NCBI RefSeq assembly: GCF_033568475.1
Contig: NW_027331831.1
Coordinates: 10,788,001-10,852,000, forward strand
DNA from: Henckelia pumila
Lineage: Eukaryota > Streptophyta > Magnoliopsida > Lamiales > Gesneriaceae
Length of the DNA: 64,000 bases
Direction: 5' to 3'
Each line of letters begins with the position of its first letter. The stretch's first letter is position 1. Under the pieces are notes generated by a model, which worked only from the letters and a program-made list of their open reading frames with translations, was not told the origin of the DNA and did no database searches. A program made the translations under genes and the position numbers. Below are positions 33,601 through 46,044 of this stretch, in pieces.

Positions 33601-34712
33601 TGCCACAATATAAATATATTGTGAAACTTAAAATAGACTATAAATATTCATAAATTATTCATCCCAAAACGACGAACATCCATAAATCCACATGTATATC
33701 CACCAATATAACCTAAAAATATGTATGTATCCACATGTATTTCCACAAAACTAAAATTGTATCCGTAGAGACAAAACAAAGTATTATCCCAACGTGCACG
33801 ACACATTTAGGCACCTACATAAGAGTAGACGATCAAATTCAGTGCATTCACTTCTAACTTCATCAAATTGATCTTGACTGCAATATTGATTTTTGATGGA
33901 TCGTTCAAACTGAAATGCAAAAATGGATAGCTCAATGTCAATAAGAATGTCATCATCTTCAGGAAACAAGTAAACGTCTATTGTTTTCTTGGTAAAGTGT
34001 AAAAACATCTATGATACTGCAGGAATATTGATGCAAGCTATTTAGCAAACAAAAAATTGCACAAGCAGATTTGCAAAGTATGCTGCAAAAATTTAGCAAA
34101 TTTTTAACAAATTTCTTGCAATGCTGCAAATTTCCACTTACATTTCCAACCCTTGCTATGATGCAAAAATTTAACAAATTCCTTGCACCTGCAGAAAATC
34201 AAAAAAAAAAAAAAAAAAGAAAGAAAAGTTAAGCGTACCAGTGTGTGAAAATGACTACTGTAGAAGAAAGAAATAAAATACAGAACAATGAAAAGGGGGT
34301 ATCACAAGCTGTGTGAGCTTCTTTTGCCTTCTCTACATGGAAGATCAATACGGGATGGCGGATCTAGAAAAAAAAGGATGATTTAATTGCTTCATAATCA
34401 AATAAGCACAAACACAAGAGCTTGCTCTGAAAACCAAGTATTACCTCTGAAATATTTCATCTTTCTTCCTTATACTATTTCTTCTTTCTTTGTTAAGAAG
34501 TATCTCAAAGCTCCTGCCCGATATACCAATCAAGGCATGTTCCAGAAAAAAGAAACAAGAATTCATCAGCATAGTAAATGTGATTGTAATAGAGATGTGC
34601 TTGGATTAAACAAAGGGCTGCATAGGCAGAAGCATTATGAAATAGATAGATACACAATGTCCTATCTAGTTTAAAACAAAACACAAGTGCCACTAATAAG
34701 AGGTATACATAG
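33601..34712. other. Unassigned sequence next to CACTA remnant
   Basis: This may be the interior of the CACTA remnant. A 74-codon frame on the minus strand (33784-34008) has no recognised domain. A GCAAATTT/TTTAGCAA-rich stretch (34030-34190) repeats short phrases. An A-rich run lies near 34200. Confidence 0.3.
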
Positions 34713-34796
34713 GGTTGTAAACGAACCGAGCCGGCTCGCGAACTTTGAGCCGAACTCGAGCCGAAAATATATTGTTCGAAAGTTCGCGAGCCTTCG

Positions 34797-34849
<53 letters not shown>
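34713..34849. repeat. GAGCCGAGCTCG-type repeat fragment and (TA)n microsatellite
   Basis: AGGGTTGTAAACGAACCGAG with several GAGCCG/CTCGCGAAC motifs resembles the terminus of a common plant non-autonomous element. It runs into about 25 TA units (34799-34849). A second terminus is not seen. Confidence 0.5.
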
Positions 34850-34852
<3 letters not shown>

Positions 34853-35361
34853 ATATATTATATAAAGCATAATAATATATTAAAAAAAATAAAACCCTAA
34901 CTTTAACCTTCCGCCGCTTTGCCCTTTAGCCTTTACACTTCCATTTCTCAATGAGCCATGCTATGTTTACATCGAGTTGTACACATAGTCTTACACACAA
35001 CTATTAAATATTATTTTTTTCAAAACAAAAACTATTAAATATTATTTTTATCTCAAAATTCTTTAAAAAATTATTACTTTTCATAAACAATTACTTGTCT
35101 TGCTTTAATTAAATATTTTTAATGAAAATATAATTCTTTATTGTCTATTTCTACAAATTTCACGTTGAGAGACTAAATTACACAAAAAAATTAATTTATA
35201 CTTTCCAAATAATATTAATTATTTTGATTTAATATGATTCATTCTTTTTCCTCTCTTTTTTAGCATTCGGCCTATCAAGTTCAGTAACGTGAACACATTT
35301 AATTTTAATTTCTTTAAATATATATATATATTTCCTAGTAAATTCAATCAACAAACTGAAC
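34850..35361. other. AT-rich spacer
   Basis: Flanks the gypsy insertion; no gene recognised. Confidence 0.4.
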
Positions 35362-35366
35362 AAAGT

Positions 35367-36846
35367 TGTTGCGTAATTTTGTGCCCGCAAGTGCACGGTG
35401 TCAAGTTTTAATATAGAAAATGAGTCCAAGTCGATCCCACAGAGAATGAATAAAATGATATTCTATTAAATATTTGCAACTAATAAAATCTTAATCCTAT
35501 GTAAAGCTACGAGAATGATTTGAGTTTATATCAAACTAAAATTTGCAATAAATAAAATTAATTAACGGCGAGTTCGCAAGACGAAAATTCAATGAGAGAC
35601 AAATTCTAAAGGTTTGACATCACTTAAATATCCACCATTTTAATTCATAAAGAAATCTATATCATATATTCTTCTAGTTTATTAGCCAAGAATCCCTATT
35701 ATTTTCTATTACCTCTCTCGAGTGTTAAGCTGAAATTCGTATTCAATAACAAACTCAGTATCTCTATCTAAGTTCAACTATTAAATCCAGTAAATAACAC
35801 AATAATTCTTACAAAGGCTTCAATGGAGTTATATGCCTCTCGAACAATATAAACACCAAAGATGTATTTTTCTATGTCGTATTCAAAATCTCCTCTCTCG
35901 AGTGATAGATTCTAAATAAAATATCATTCAATATATGGCCAATAAATTGAACGCAATCAATTCAGGAAAACACAAATAAACCAAATGAATAATTATAATA
36001 TATCAATCAAAATATCAAAAACATGGTTTCAAGTCAAGCTACGTCGTCCCTCTAGACAAAGGAATTAGTTCATAATGAAAATAAAAATCAAACAAAGCAT
36101 GTTCTTGAACATCATTCAAAAATTAGGAGAAAGAATGAAATAAAAACGAAGGTAGATGATGCTTCTCCGTCTCCGGTAGTCGCTTCGTCCGTTTTCGTGC
36201 CAAAAATGCTTCTTCTCCCTTTTCCTTGGTCTCTAGCCATTTCTAGCCTTCAAAAACTCTGAATACTCTCTAAACCCTCGTATCTCTCAAAAATAAGCTA
36301 TCAAAACCCTTTTAAACTCGATTAAAGACTTTCCATATTTTTGGAGACTGCGCAGCGCTAGAGCGCTGCCCTTAGGCGCTGGGGCGCTCAAGTTTCGTAT
36401 TTTATTTTTCAATGACGGACCTCTAGAGCTGGAGCGCTTCCAAACTGGCGCTGGGGCGCTTAAGACATGAAATTACGGGCGCTGGAGCTCTAGGAATATG
36501 GCGCTGGGGCGCTACTTGTTCTTCCATTTCACCATATGCGCAGCATTTTTGTAAAAAACATAACTCGAGTTCTAGCCGTTGGATCGAGCTGAAATTTTGA
36601 CAGCAACTTTAAAACATCCTAATATTTAATTTGAACGATGGAGATCAGATTTGAATGTCTGTAAGTTTCCCAGTAAGTTTCTAAAGTTTGCTGTCCCGTA
36701 ATTCGGCTTTCCGCTTCTTCTTGCTACTTTTCTTCAAATCCTTGAAACTCACAAAAACAACAACAAATACGTATAATATCCACTCGATACATCACAAAAT
36801 CCAAGTCAAATCATATATAAATTAAGTGCATAAAATGCACTTATCA
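35367..36846 (-). repeat. 3' LTR of gypsy element
   Basis: 1480 bp, nearly identical to the 5' LTR apart from the TRIM and small indels. Near 36350-36515 it carries a cluster of AGCGCT and GGCGCTGGGGCGCT palindromic motifs. Confidence 0.93.
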
Positions 36847-36861
36847 AATCCCCCCAAACTT
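36847..36861 (-). promoter_or_regulatory. Polypurine tract of gypsy element
   Basis: AAGTTTGGGGGGATT on the minus strand, directly before the 3' LTR; the priming site for plus-strand DNA. Confidence 0.88.
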
Positions 36862-38128
36862 AGAATTTTGTTAGTCCCGAGCAAAACAGTAATGAGCAAT
36901 ATAGTCGACCTCTGAATTTTTACATTTCAAGATTCAATACACATGCCCGCTAATTTTATCAAGAGTTCTCGTGTGTGTGTGATTTGCCAATCTCATCTAC
37001 CCACCTAACTTTCGGTAAAATCATGCAATCCGTAAGCTTCATAAAATCATTAACTCCGCCCTCAAGTTTCAAAATACTCTCAACCAAGTTCAACTTTTAC
37101 TCACACAGATCAACAGGACTTTTTCGGTTAACATTAAGCTCAAGTATAATCAGCAGGAGATAAGCATCCATATGTATATCAATGTAAACAAGGACTCATG
37201 ATTCAAAGCAAAGGGTACTGAATATTTTCAATTTGTGCAGGATGATGAGTAGCTAAAATTTTTTTATTTGCATTGCCAGACATTAGTCTTGGATTTCTTC
37301 TACTTCATACATCTCCATCTTTATGCCTTGTATTTGGACTAGAATTTCAATCCATTTTTTTTTTCTTTTCAAGACCTCCCCTCACCTTACTTTCTCCGCC
37401 ATTACTTTTCTTTGAACTTTTTAGCTACTCAATTTGTTTTGGATTTTTCATGATTTATATAACTAACAAATGAATAATGGCTAAAAAGGCTCAACGAATT
37501 CAAAAATGCCTAAATCACTTCCGTGGTCTTAAAAATCTACCTCAGTTTCAAGTAAAAATCACAAGAGTTAAGAATCAAATCCTCTAATCCACATCACAAA
37601 TCCACATAATTTTTTTCTAATTGATAGGAGTATCGAAAATCATGGAATTCGTGCATAAATGTGAGAACTCAAGATTAAATATAGCTAACATGAACTTTTT
37701 CAGCGAAAAAAAAAATTTATTTTCATCATAGGCCAACACAATTACAACATCATGCCTTCAACTCCAACTAACTCATAAAAAATTTCAAATTTTCACAATT
37801 TTTAAACATCCCCCCAAACTTAAATTGTGCATTGTCCTCAATGTACAGTATTCATTAAAAACACGGGACACATACCTTAGGCACCAAGCGTCAGTACTCG
37901 GCACCATCTTAATCACTCAAAACTCTTCATCAGGGGTGGCTCCTAAAATCTTTCAGCTCCATACTTTTTCACCTACACAATTCAAAATCATTATTAATGT
38001 CTAGTTTCCTCATGATAAAAATAAAAACCAAAACAACTAAAAGAAAATAAAAAATGCATAAAAACTAGCTTGGGTTGCCTCCCAATGAGCGCTTAGTTTA
38101 TAGTCCATAGCCCGACTGTATTCCAATT
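36862..38128 (-). other. Non-coding 3' region of gypsy element
   Basis: About 1.27 kb between the protease stop and the polypurine tract. It starts near TTGGGTTGCCTCCCAATGAG (38080-38099), a phrase common after gag-pol in Athila-like elements. A second polypurine-like tract, AAGTTTGGGGGGATG, occurs at 37808-37822. No pol remnant is visible. Confidence 0.75.
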
Positions 38129-40045
38129 CTAGCCCGGTTCCGCTTTGTTGAGGGTCTTCCCTTTTGCTTTTACCCTCCAAATATATTCAACAACCTTTTT
38201 AAACTTTGATTTCTTCTTTGTTTTCTTCTTCTTCTTTGGCACATTCGGATCATTCTTCCTTGAATCTACCTCATGAACAATTTTGGGATTGCCATCCAGC
38301 TTCACAACTCGCTCAATCATGCATAATTCCTCGATGGGTGGATTACTTGATTTCTTGAATATGTTAAAAATAACTCTTTCGCGGTCCACACCCATCGACA
38401 ACTCACCATTCTTCACCTCAATTTTGGCATCAGCAGTGGCCAAGAAAGGTCTCCCCAATATCAGTGGCATATTTGCATCCTCCTCCATATCTAGCACAAC
38501 AAAATCCGCCGGAAAAATAAATTTATCTATTTTTACCAAAACATCTTCAATGATTCCAAGCGGATATGTGATAGATCTATCAGCTAGCTGCAATGTGATC
38601 ATTGTGGACTTCACCTCGCCAAGTCCTAAGCTCCTGAAAATAGACAAAGACATCAGATTAATGCTAGCTCCTAGATCGCAAAGTGCATTATTAAAATAAG
38701 AAGAACCAATAGTGCAAGGAATAGTAAAACTCCCTGGATCCTTCAGCTTTTGTGGCATCTTCTTTTGGAGCACGACACTATATTTTTCAGTTAAGCTCAC
38801 CACCTCATTCTCTTGCAGCCTCCTTTTCCTGGACATCACCTCTTTAATAAACTTCGCATAATTCGGCATTTGTGCCAAAGAATCAGCAAAAGGGATGTTT
38901 ATATGTATCTTCTTGAAAATCTCCAAGAATTTTGAGAACTGCTCGTCCACTGCCTTCTTCTTGAACCTTTGGGGGTATGGAAGAGGAGGTTTGTACATCG
39001 GTTTCTGCTCAGGTTCAGACTCTTTCTCCTCTACCTTCTTCTCGTCAACTGCAACTTTTTCAGACGTCTTGCTCCAAGATTTGCCCTCTTCATTATCCAC
39101 CTGCTTCCCACTCCTCAACGTGATAGCATTACACTGCTCCTTGGGATTCACCTCAGTATTACTTGGGAATTGGCCTCTGTTATTATCTTTCAGTGCGTTC
39201 GCCAACTGCCCAATGCTAGTCTCCATGGATTGCAATACAACACCCATGTTGGCCACATGCGTCTCTAAGCTGTCAAGGCGAGTCTCAGTCCTCGCCATCT
39301 TCTTGCTCGATTCCTGCACAAAAGCATTAACAACATCCTCCAAAGGAGGCTTACCCTCACCCTTATTTGTATTGTATCCCGGAGGAGGATTCAACACATT
39401 ATTATTATTTGCATATAAAAAATTCTCATGATTACGCAAACTAGGATGATATTGATTGGGTACAGGATTACCTCGATATTTGTTGTAATTTCCGTTGTTC
39501 ACATATTGAGCTTGCTCCACACTCTCAAATCCATCAGCAGAATTTATGGCAGTCGCCAGCGATGCTGTCTTAATAGAAACTTGATTGCCTTTGGTCAGTG
39601 CAGTCAACTGTGTAGAAATAGTAGCCATCTGAGCAGTCAAAGCAGTGAATGAATCAACCTCATGAATTTTAGCAGGCTTCCTTATTACAGATCTCTCACT
39701 CGGACACTGATAACTGTTAACAGTCATTTGCTCAAGCATCTCATAAGCCTGTTCAGGAAATTTAGAAAATATTGAACCTCCAGCTGCAGCATCCACAGAA
39801 ATCCTCGTTGGGCCATTCAAACCATTGTAGAATAACTCAATCTGTTCCCAATCCGGAAAATTATGGTTTGGACACTTCCTAAGCAACTCCTTGTACCGCT
39901 TCCAAGCTTCATAAAGCTGCTCATAATCTTGATGTTTGAAAGTTGTGATCTCAATTTTTAGTTGGGCAGACTTGGCAGGAGGAAAGTACTTAGCCAGAAA
40001 TTTAGATGCCATGTCTTTCCATGTAGAGGTAGTGACTGCAACCAA
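38129..40045 (-). CDS. gypsy gag (C-terminal part) and retropepsin
   Basis: The 638-codon frame opens inside the Retrotrans_gag domain (WKDMASKFLAKYFPPAKSAQ, LYEAWKRYKELLRKCPNH, QIELFYNGL). A long polar linker follows (KQVDNEEGKSW, KPPLPYPQRFKKK). At about residues 420-560 is an Athila-type aspartic protease: IPCTIG, CDLGASINLMSLSIF with DLGA as the active-site loop usual in this lineage, and MPLILGRPFLATADA. It ends with a lysine-rich tail (KKKKKTKKKSKFKK) and TGA at 38129-38131. The apparent start is not the real one. Gag continues from 47464-47833 across the LARD, with a small frameshifting deletion near 40040-40050, so no full gag can be translated. Confidence 0.88.
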   Translation of the reverse strand: MVAVTTSTWKDMASKFLAKYFPPAKSAQLKIEITTFKHQDYEQLYEAWKRYKELLRKCPNHNFPDWEQIELFYNGLNGPTRISVDAAAGGSIFSKFPEQAYEMLEQMTVNSYQCPSERSVIRKPAKIHEVDSFTALTAQMATISTQLTALTKGNQVSIKTASLATAINSADGFESVEQAQYVNNGNYNKYRGNPVPNQYHPSLRNHENFLYANNNNVLNPPPGYNTNKGEGKPPLEDVVNAFVQESSKKMARTETRLDSLETHVANMGVVLQSMETSIGQLANALKDNNRGQFPSNTEVNPKEQCNAITLRSGKQVDNEEGKSWSKTSEKVAVDEKKVEEKESEPEQKPMYKPPLPYPQRFKKKAVDEQFSKFLEIFKKIHINIPFADSLAQMPNYAKFIKEVMSRKRRLQENEVVSLTEKYSVVLQKKMPQKLKDPGSFTIPCTIGSSYFNNALCDLGASINLMSLSIFRSLGLGEVKSTMITLQLADRSITYPLGIIEDVLVKIDKFIFPADFVVLDMEEDANMPLILGRPFLATADAKIEVKNGELSMGVDRERVIFNIFKKSSNPPIEELCMIERVVKLDGNPKIVHEVDSRKNDPNVPKKKKKTKKKSKFKKVVEYIWRVKAKGKTLNKAEPG

Positions 40046-40096
40046 CTGTGAGCATTGTCCCTAAGAGAGAACGGAAACAATCGTAGTCTAATGGTG

Positions 40097-41557
40097 TGTA
40101 GTGACCCTATCCGGATCCACTAGCTAATCAGAGTTAAGAGCATAATTAAACATGCATTAAATAAATTTGCTGCGGAAGACTTAAATAAAAACAGACCGGC
40201 AGAATACAACCGGTTAAACCAATTCGATTATACAACCAAATCGAATAAATAGCCTAAAGGTAAAACCTACAGCTAATCATGCTGTCTTCACTGGTCACTG
40301 GCTACTCCAAGCTTCTGGTGCTCAATCCTGCACCTACACCTACCCCGTCGAATGGGGTATCCAGATACACAAAAAATACTGGACGTGAGCTCTAAGCTCA
40401 ATACGAAAGCACTGGGTAAAACATACAAATATGATGCATGCAAATGATAGGGTATCCATATCTGGGATAACTGTATATAACTACTCAGTAATGGCGCCTA
40501 GGACATGAGTGGTACAACCCGGGGAGCAAACCCTGCGTACACTGCTCATTCCTACAGGACGTGGACTGTGTCCCCAGATGCTAACTATCCATGACCCGTC
40601 AGTCACTGGGCACTAGACATCAACCGTCCAGACAGGGCTGAGCGGCCCTACATGACTCATCTCACAAGATGGACAGACACAATATGATATGCACATGCTG
40701 CATAATAATATGACACACAAATGCAACATATAAGCATGCAAAACCCGCTGGCTATCTCAGTCTGTACTTGCGTACCTTTCTACAGGCAGTTCCTAGCAGT
40801 CCCACTCTAGGTTCCAAGCCTATATCAGCTCTACAATGCAAATACCCATGCATCAATAATTAAGCTCTAAAAGCCTTAATTAAGCTATTGTATACTCCTC
40901 AATAATTTAAGGAGACCTTAACTATACCTGCATCCGTCGTCAGCCCGCTGATGACAATTACCTCAAAACTAGGCCACAGCTCCGCTACGACGCCTGGATT
41001 GCTATGCCACTTCCGGATTCCCAATAGGATGTCCAGAATTCCCTAGATCTGAGTTAGAAGGCTTAGGAATCAGAGAGAAGAGAGGGAAAGGTGCACTTTG
41101 AAATTAAATCTCGGCCCCCTATTTATAGACGGAGTTCGGAGCCTCCGAACCTGGTTCGGAACGTCTGAACACGATCGGAACCTCCAATCCCGTCTTCGGA
41201 GCGTCCGATCGCCCAATATTACTTCAGCCATGATGTCACCTTGCTGACTTAAGCGATGACGTATGCCCTAGTCCCGATCGGAGCGTCCGATCTTACCGAC
41301 GGAGCTTCCGATCCACTTCGGAGCCTCCGATCCTGAGTTTGGATCCTCCGATCCAGTTCGGAGCCTCTTGACTTGGTTCGGAGCTTCCGAACCATCCGAA
41401 TCCTTGGGACCTTCCCGACTATTTTCGAGTGTCCTGAATCCATTTCTGGACTCTGTTAACCCATTTGGAATTTCCTTAATCATGTTTTACTTAATCTAAA
41501 CATGATTACATGACTAATATACTCATTAATCGCTAATTCTAGATTCGGGTCACTACA
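40097..41557 (-). repeat. LARD 3' LTR
   Basis: 1461 bp. Contains an array of TTCGGAGCCTCCGAACC-like palindromes at 41128-41215 and 41270-41395. A 42-bp segment (about 41228-41270, including GACTTAAGCGATGACGT) is missing from the other LTR. Confidence 0.92.
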
Positions 41558-44500
41558 TTCTCCCCCCTTAAAAGATTTCGTCCTTGAAATCTAAGGTAAT
41601 ATCTCGAGAACGTACAAGAAACCCTTGCTCGAGTGTCTGGTCGAAATATCCTCCGACACACTCAGACTCCCGTCGAATTCTCTGCAAGCTCCATTAATGC
41701 TTAACCGCATTAATATTCTTTCACTGAATATTACTGCGCTACTGGTCGACAGTCGAACTTCCCTAGCGCTAGCGTATCGTAACACTGATACATCTTTCAC
41801 TCGAACCACGAAGGATACAATACCCGCTTGATCAAGATTATCGTCTCAAAGGAAATCTTATACTGACGAAGACCAAGTCATAACTTGACTGGCTTATGAC
41901 AATCGTCGAATCACTAATCAAACTAACCATCTAATGGTTCCAAAAGCTCTTGGTGCTCAACACCTCTAGTTAGGAAACACTATTCTCAACACTGTGCTGA
42001 CACAACAAAGCTCAAATTCTCCTCAAGAGAATCTAGTTGCTCAAGTCTATACTTCAACGTAACTGCTCACAATTTTCCCTAGACTGGTTACCCTCCCCAC
42101 TCTCCCTGAAGCACAACCGGCTGCCCAAGAAATACTGGGAACTTAAACCATCATGTCTAGTACATTCTGCTGTCCACGTTTTTTAGTATAACCTCAACTG
42201 TGCCCTGATGATAACTATCATCACTTGCAATTCATGACGCTACGTTATCTCCTAGCCATTGGCCTGCGAAATCACGCATACCTTGCAATGGAAGTCATCA
42301 CGCCTCTGATGATCTACACCATCTCGATCATAGGTTATTCACCTCATGAATTTGGTCGATAAACATCCTCTTGATAGTAATACATACTCGCAATCACTGT
42401 ACTCTCATCAAGACTAAGGCAAGCTCCCACCAATATGCTCGACTGGGACATTCCACAGTGCACATACATATGGAAACGCTTCCTATTTCGTCTCGAAACT
42501 CGACAGTCATTGCACCTGGTATAACTCAACTCAGAGTCTCTGATAATATCATCAGCTCATACCAACCTCCCAAGGTTGAACACACTGATCCTGGAACTAA
42601 ATCCCAACAGATTCTCAATAGTCAAATCGCTCCCTTGCCGAACGCATCAGTCTCAGCACTGAACGATCTAATTCGTTGATTCCCTAGTCAATCCTGGGAA
42701 ATACTTGTGCTCGAAGTAACTTGCCACACAATGCGTCTCTGATTGACGTTTATTGCTACAATGCAATATCTTTGACAAATAGTCTGCATAGATGTGACTC
42801 AATGACTCGAAAGAACAAACTCGATCCGTCACGATCTTGCGAAATCTTCGACCCCATAGGAAAACCTCGTTGGCTACTAAGTCGATCCTTGACTATCTCA
42901 GTCACATATTGCACATCATCGCTGGAAGATTAGTGACAAAACCTGCTGGATCTCGAGGATCAGACCCTAGCTAATGTCACATAGATCAGACAACTGACGT
43001 TTCCTTGCTAATGTCCATTAGCATTTCCAACTACTCGTCGGATCCAACCACAACGGTACACATAGATGCTCTCACTTAACCGAAATGTCCGGTCAACAAT
43101 CTTCACTATTGTTGTTTAATGGAAAACTTTCACAATCAAACAACTGATGTCCATATAAGTACACATTCCTCGTTGGATCTCAACCCAACGGTATACTAAG
43201 ACATCATCACAAAAGCACTATCCTGGGAGTTACCAATTCCTTCGCTTGTCTCCACCGTCAAGTTAACATCTAACTTGACCATACAAGTCAATTGAAATCT
43301 TTTGGTAGATTCATCTCTGGCAAACCTAGAGACTCTAAATCATCCAAATTGACGAATGCTCTGAGACTGTACCAAGTACTCATCTTCTAAGCACCAAGCG
43401 ACAAAATACTATCCCAAGTATTCTTGATTGCTATATCCAAACCATCACTGATTGGATTACTCTATCGATCTCGTCGAACTATTGATGCTCGCACACATCT
43501 GGTCAGATGACCACTGATCATTCAACCTGCGTGGCTCAATCAATAACCATGACTCAGTTGCCACGAAGAACTATTTCCAAACACTTGGAATACCAAAATC
43601 GCTTTGGTTTCAACACACTCATGATTGATAACCAGTAAATAGCTATTAGTAGTCTATCGACACAATCTCGTGCCTTACTACCGACAGCTGCTTCGTATGC
43701 TGAACTTTAATCAACCTAACTCTGACAGAGTCAGCCAATTGACACTAGTAGTCATTAGCACAATTTTCGTGCCACTTTAGCACTACTAATCGTTGTCTGG
43801 TTCACCCAAGGCAAACATCAAGATGAACTAAGCCCATTTCCATCCCATGGAAAATCCTATGCTCAACCTCTGAAAATGTAAGGCAGTACTTAGTGCAATC
43901 ACCGGACTCACTATCCTTGCCTCATTCATTCAGGATGAACATCGCGATTCGTCAAGTCCAAAGTTATACCTAAGGAATTCCAAAAAAAATTCCCAACATT
44001 CCCGGACATGCTCCTGATTATATCCCTCGCTAAGATTGTGCAACAAATTAAGACTGAGGTAGCTTACCATGTTAACCCATCTGGACAACCACCAAGGTTT
44101 TACGGTCATAGGCCATGCTTCCCTCACATCTTAAATAGTCATATACAATCCTTAGCGTCTGATACAACCCCGTTACTGATGAAACCAATCATCAAGGAGT
44201 AGTCCTCGTATTCGAGTCAAAGTCTTAAAACGACATTCCATCCAGTATCTTGGATAATTCCTATCACAAGGAAATTCTAACCACAACTCTGATGACAACC
44301 CCTAGTCATTGCTGGTAGAAATCCGTCCACTTACTAGGTCCACACGTCTAGCAGTAACCCAAAGGTTAAAACCTATCTGCTCAGAGTACACACTTGTCAA
44401 GAAAATCCCTCCATGACTAGTTCCTACAGCAGAATACTCAAACTATATCTCTGGCACACCAGACGATATCAAACCATCGATATCAAACCTGATATTTAAT

Positions 44501-46044
44501 CCAAGGTCATACCTCGTCGTGACTGTCACCAAATCCCTAGACTGAGTAGCCTTCCCACCGCCATCTCCTGAAGCACAAAGGATCCCAGATAACCTCTGAA
44601 GTACAAGGACTCCCAGAGTAACACTGGCATAGGGTCGCGCCCCATCACGTCTAGTCATGGTCATAGTCCACAACTCTCGGCATATACTGAACCTGGTATC
44701 CCTGATGAAAAACCCATCATCACAAGTCTCAACCTAAACGAAGGTCAGACAGCCTACTGTTCCAAGAAAACAACCTAGAACAATCTCAAATGTTCTAAAC
44801 CGAACAATACCCTTAATGCCTCTAGATGAGTCCACTCATCGCTGGCACTAACTTGGTCCACTGATTAACTAGGTCAATCCTAGGAAAATGCCTAGACTAA
44901 CCACAAGTCAAATAGTTACAGTCGGCCCACTCAATCCCATGAGTTACCACAGTTGAACACTAATCAACTAAAACAATGCCAATCTTGGCAAAATCATGCA
45001 ACCCTCCACGAATTGCTGGATAAATAAAACATGTATCACTTATTTCAAGTTATGTACAATTCTATTTATTACAATCTCATGTAATACATACAGTATTCAA
45101 AATACAATGAAATGTACAATCGAACTTGAAATGATACAACCAAAGTATGATGATTCATTACAACTGAAATACTGTTTACAACTACAACGATACAGTATTG
45201 TAAATCATCGTACTAGTCTTCGTTTCTTGAGCATGAAGCTTCTAATCGACACACGCATCGATACAAGCATACTCCCGACCAAGTCTCTCTACATGTCCTC
45301 CTACGAAGAACTCTGAAGAAATGGCTCGTGATAGCTAACCAGCTATGCTCTGCGTTAGTTCATGTCAGTCGACCTCTTCTGCTCACGATCTACCATCAGC
45401 GTTCTTCTTGTATTCATATCATGCTTCTGAACATGAAGTTTCCCGTGTGCCTACCGAATGCATCGATATCAGCATACCGGCAAAACCATGTACTGCATGA
45501 GGTTAAAGACCTCACGCTCGAAACCTGTCATGCTTTAGGCACTCGAGGCATTCTCTGGTGAAGGTCTATCTGACAATCTCTCCAACTATGACTGGAGAAT
45601 CTTCAGAGTAGTGTCATCATGGTATGGACGATACAGATGCAAGCATCAAGTGAGTCCCATCCAATGCTCTGCCACTGCCTCTGGCATCCGGTACTCGATC
45701 CAAAACTAGGATCCACCTGAGTAGAAATCTTGAAAACTCGGGCACGATTCCTCGTTCCTATCCGCACTTGTTGGTATCCTATAAGCCAAATCTTCAGAAA
45801 TCCTGCCGATGATGATAGTCATGGGGCAATCTAATCGCCGCATCAAATGATGATCTGTAGTCAGAATATTCATGCTACTGGTTTTCTCATCACTGTTGCT
45901 TTCCTTATAGTAAAAACTTCTGCCGCAGACCTCGGCAACGAAGAACCAAATAATCCTTAGGTCTCACCAATCCTACAAGGATAATTCAAAGTCTTATTAC
46001 TATATCCCAAGTCTCTTGCATGCATATGCTCTGATACCAATAAA
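41558..46044 (-). other. LARD interior, non-coding
   Basis: No gag, protease, RT or integrase motif on either strand; the longest frames are about 100 codons and of unlike composition. I see no internal tandem repeat. The segment ends with the polypurine tract (41558-41569) and primer site (46028-46039). Confidence 0.8.
46028..46039 (-). promoter_or_regulatory. LARD primer-binding site (tRNA-iMet)
   Basis: TGGTATCAGAGC on the minus strand, five bases from the 5' LTR. A Met primer contrasts with the Asp-type primer site of the host gypsy element, so the two need not share a partner. Confidence 0.9.

Noticed and set aside
33784..34008. 74-codon minus-strand frame
   Set aside because: No recognisable motif; could be part of the CACTA remnant, but there is not enough to call a gene.
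38895..39431. 178-codon plus-strand frame
   Set aside because: Antisense to the gypsy gag-protease frame; composition and position show it is a by-product.
41558..46044. Hidden coding region in the LARD interior
   Set aside because: Frames are short on both strands with no gag, protease, RT or integrase motifs, and no frame is consistent over distance.
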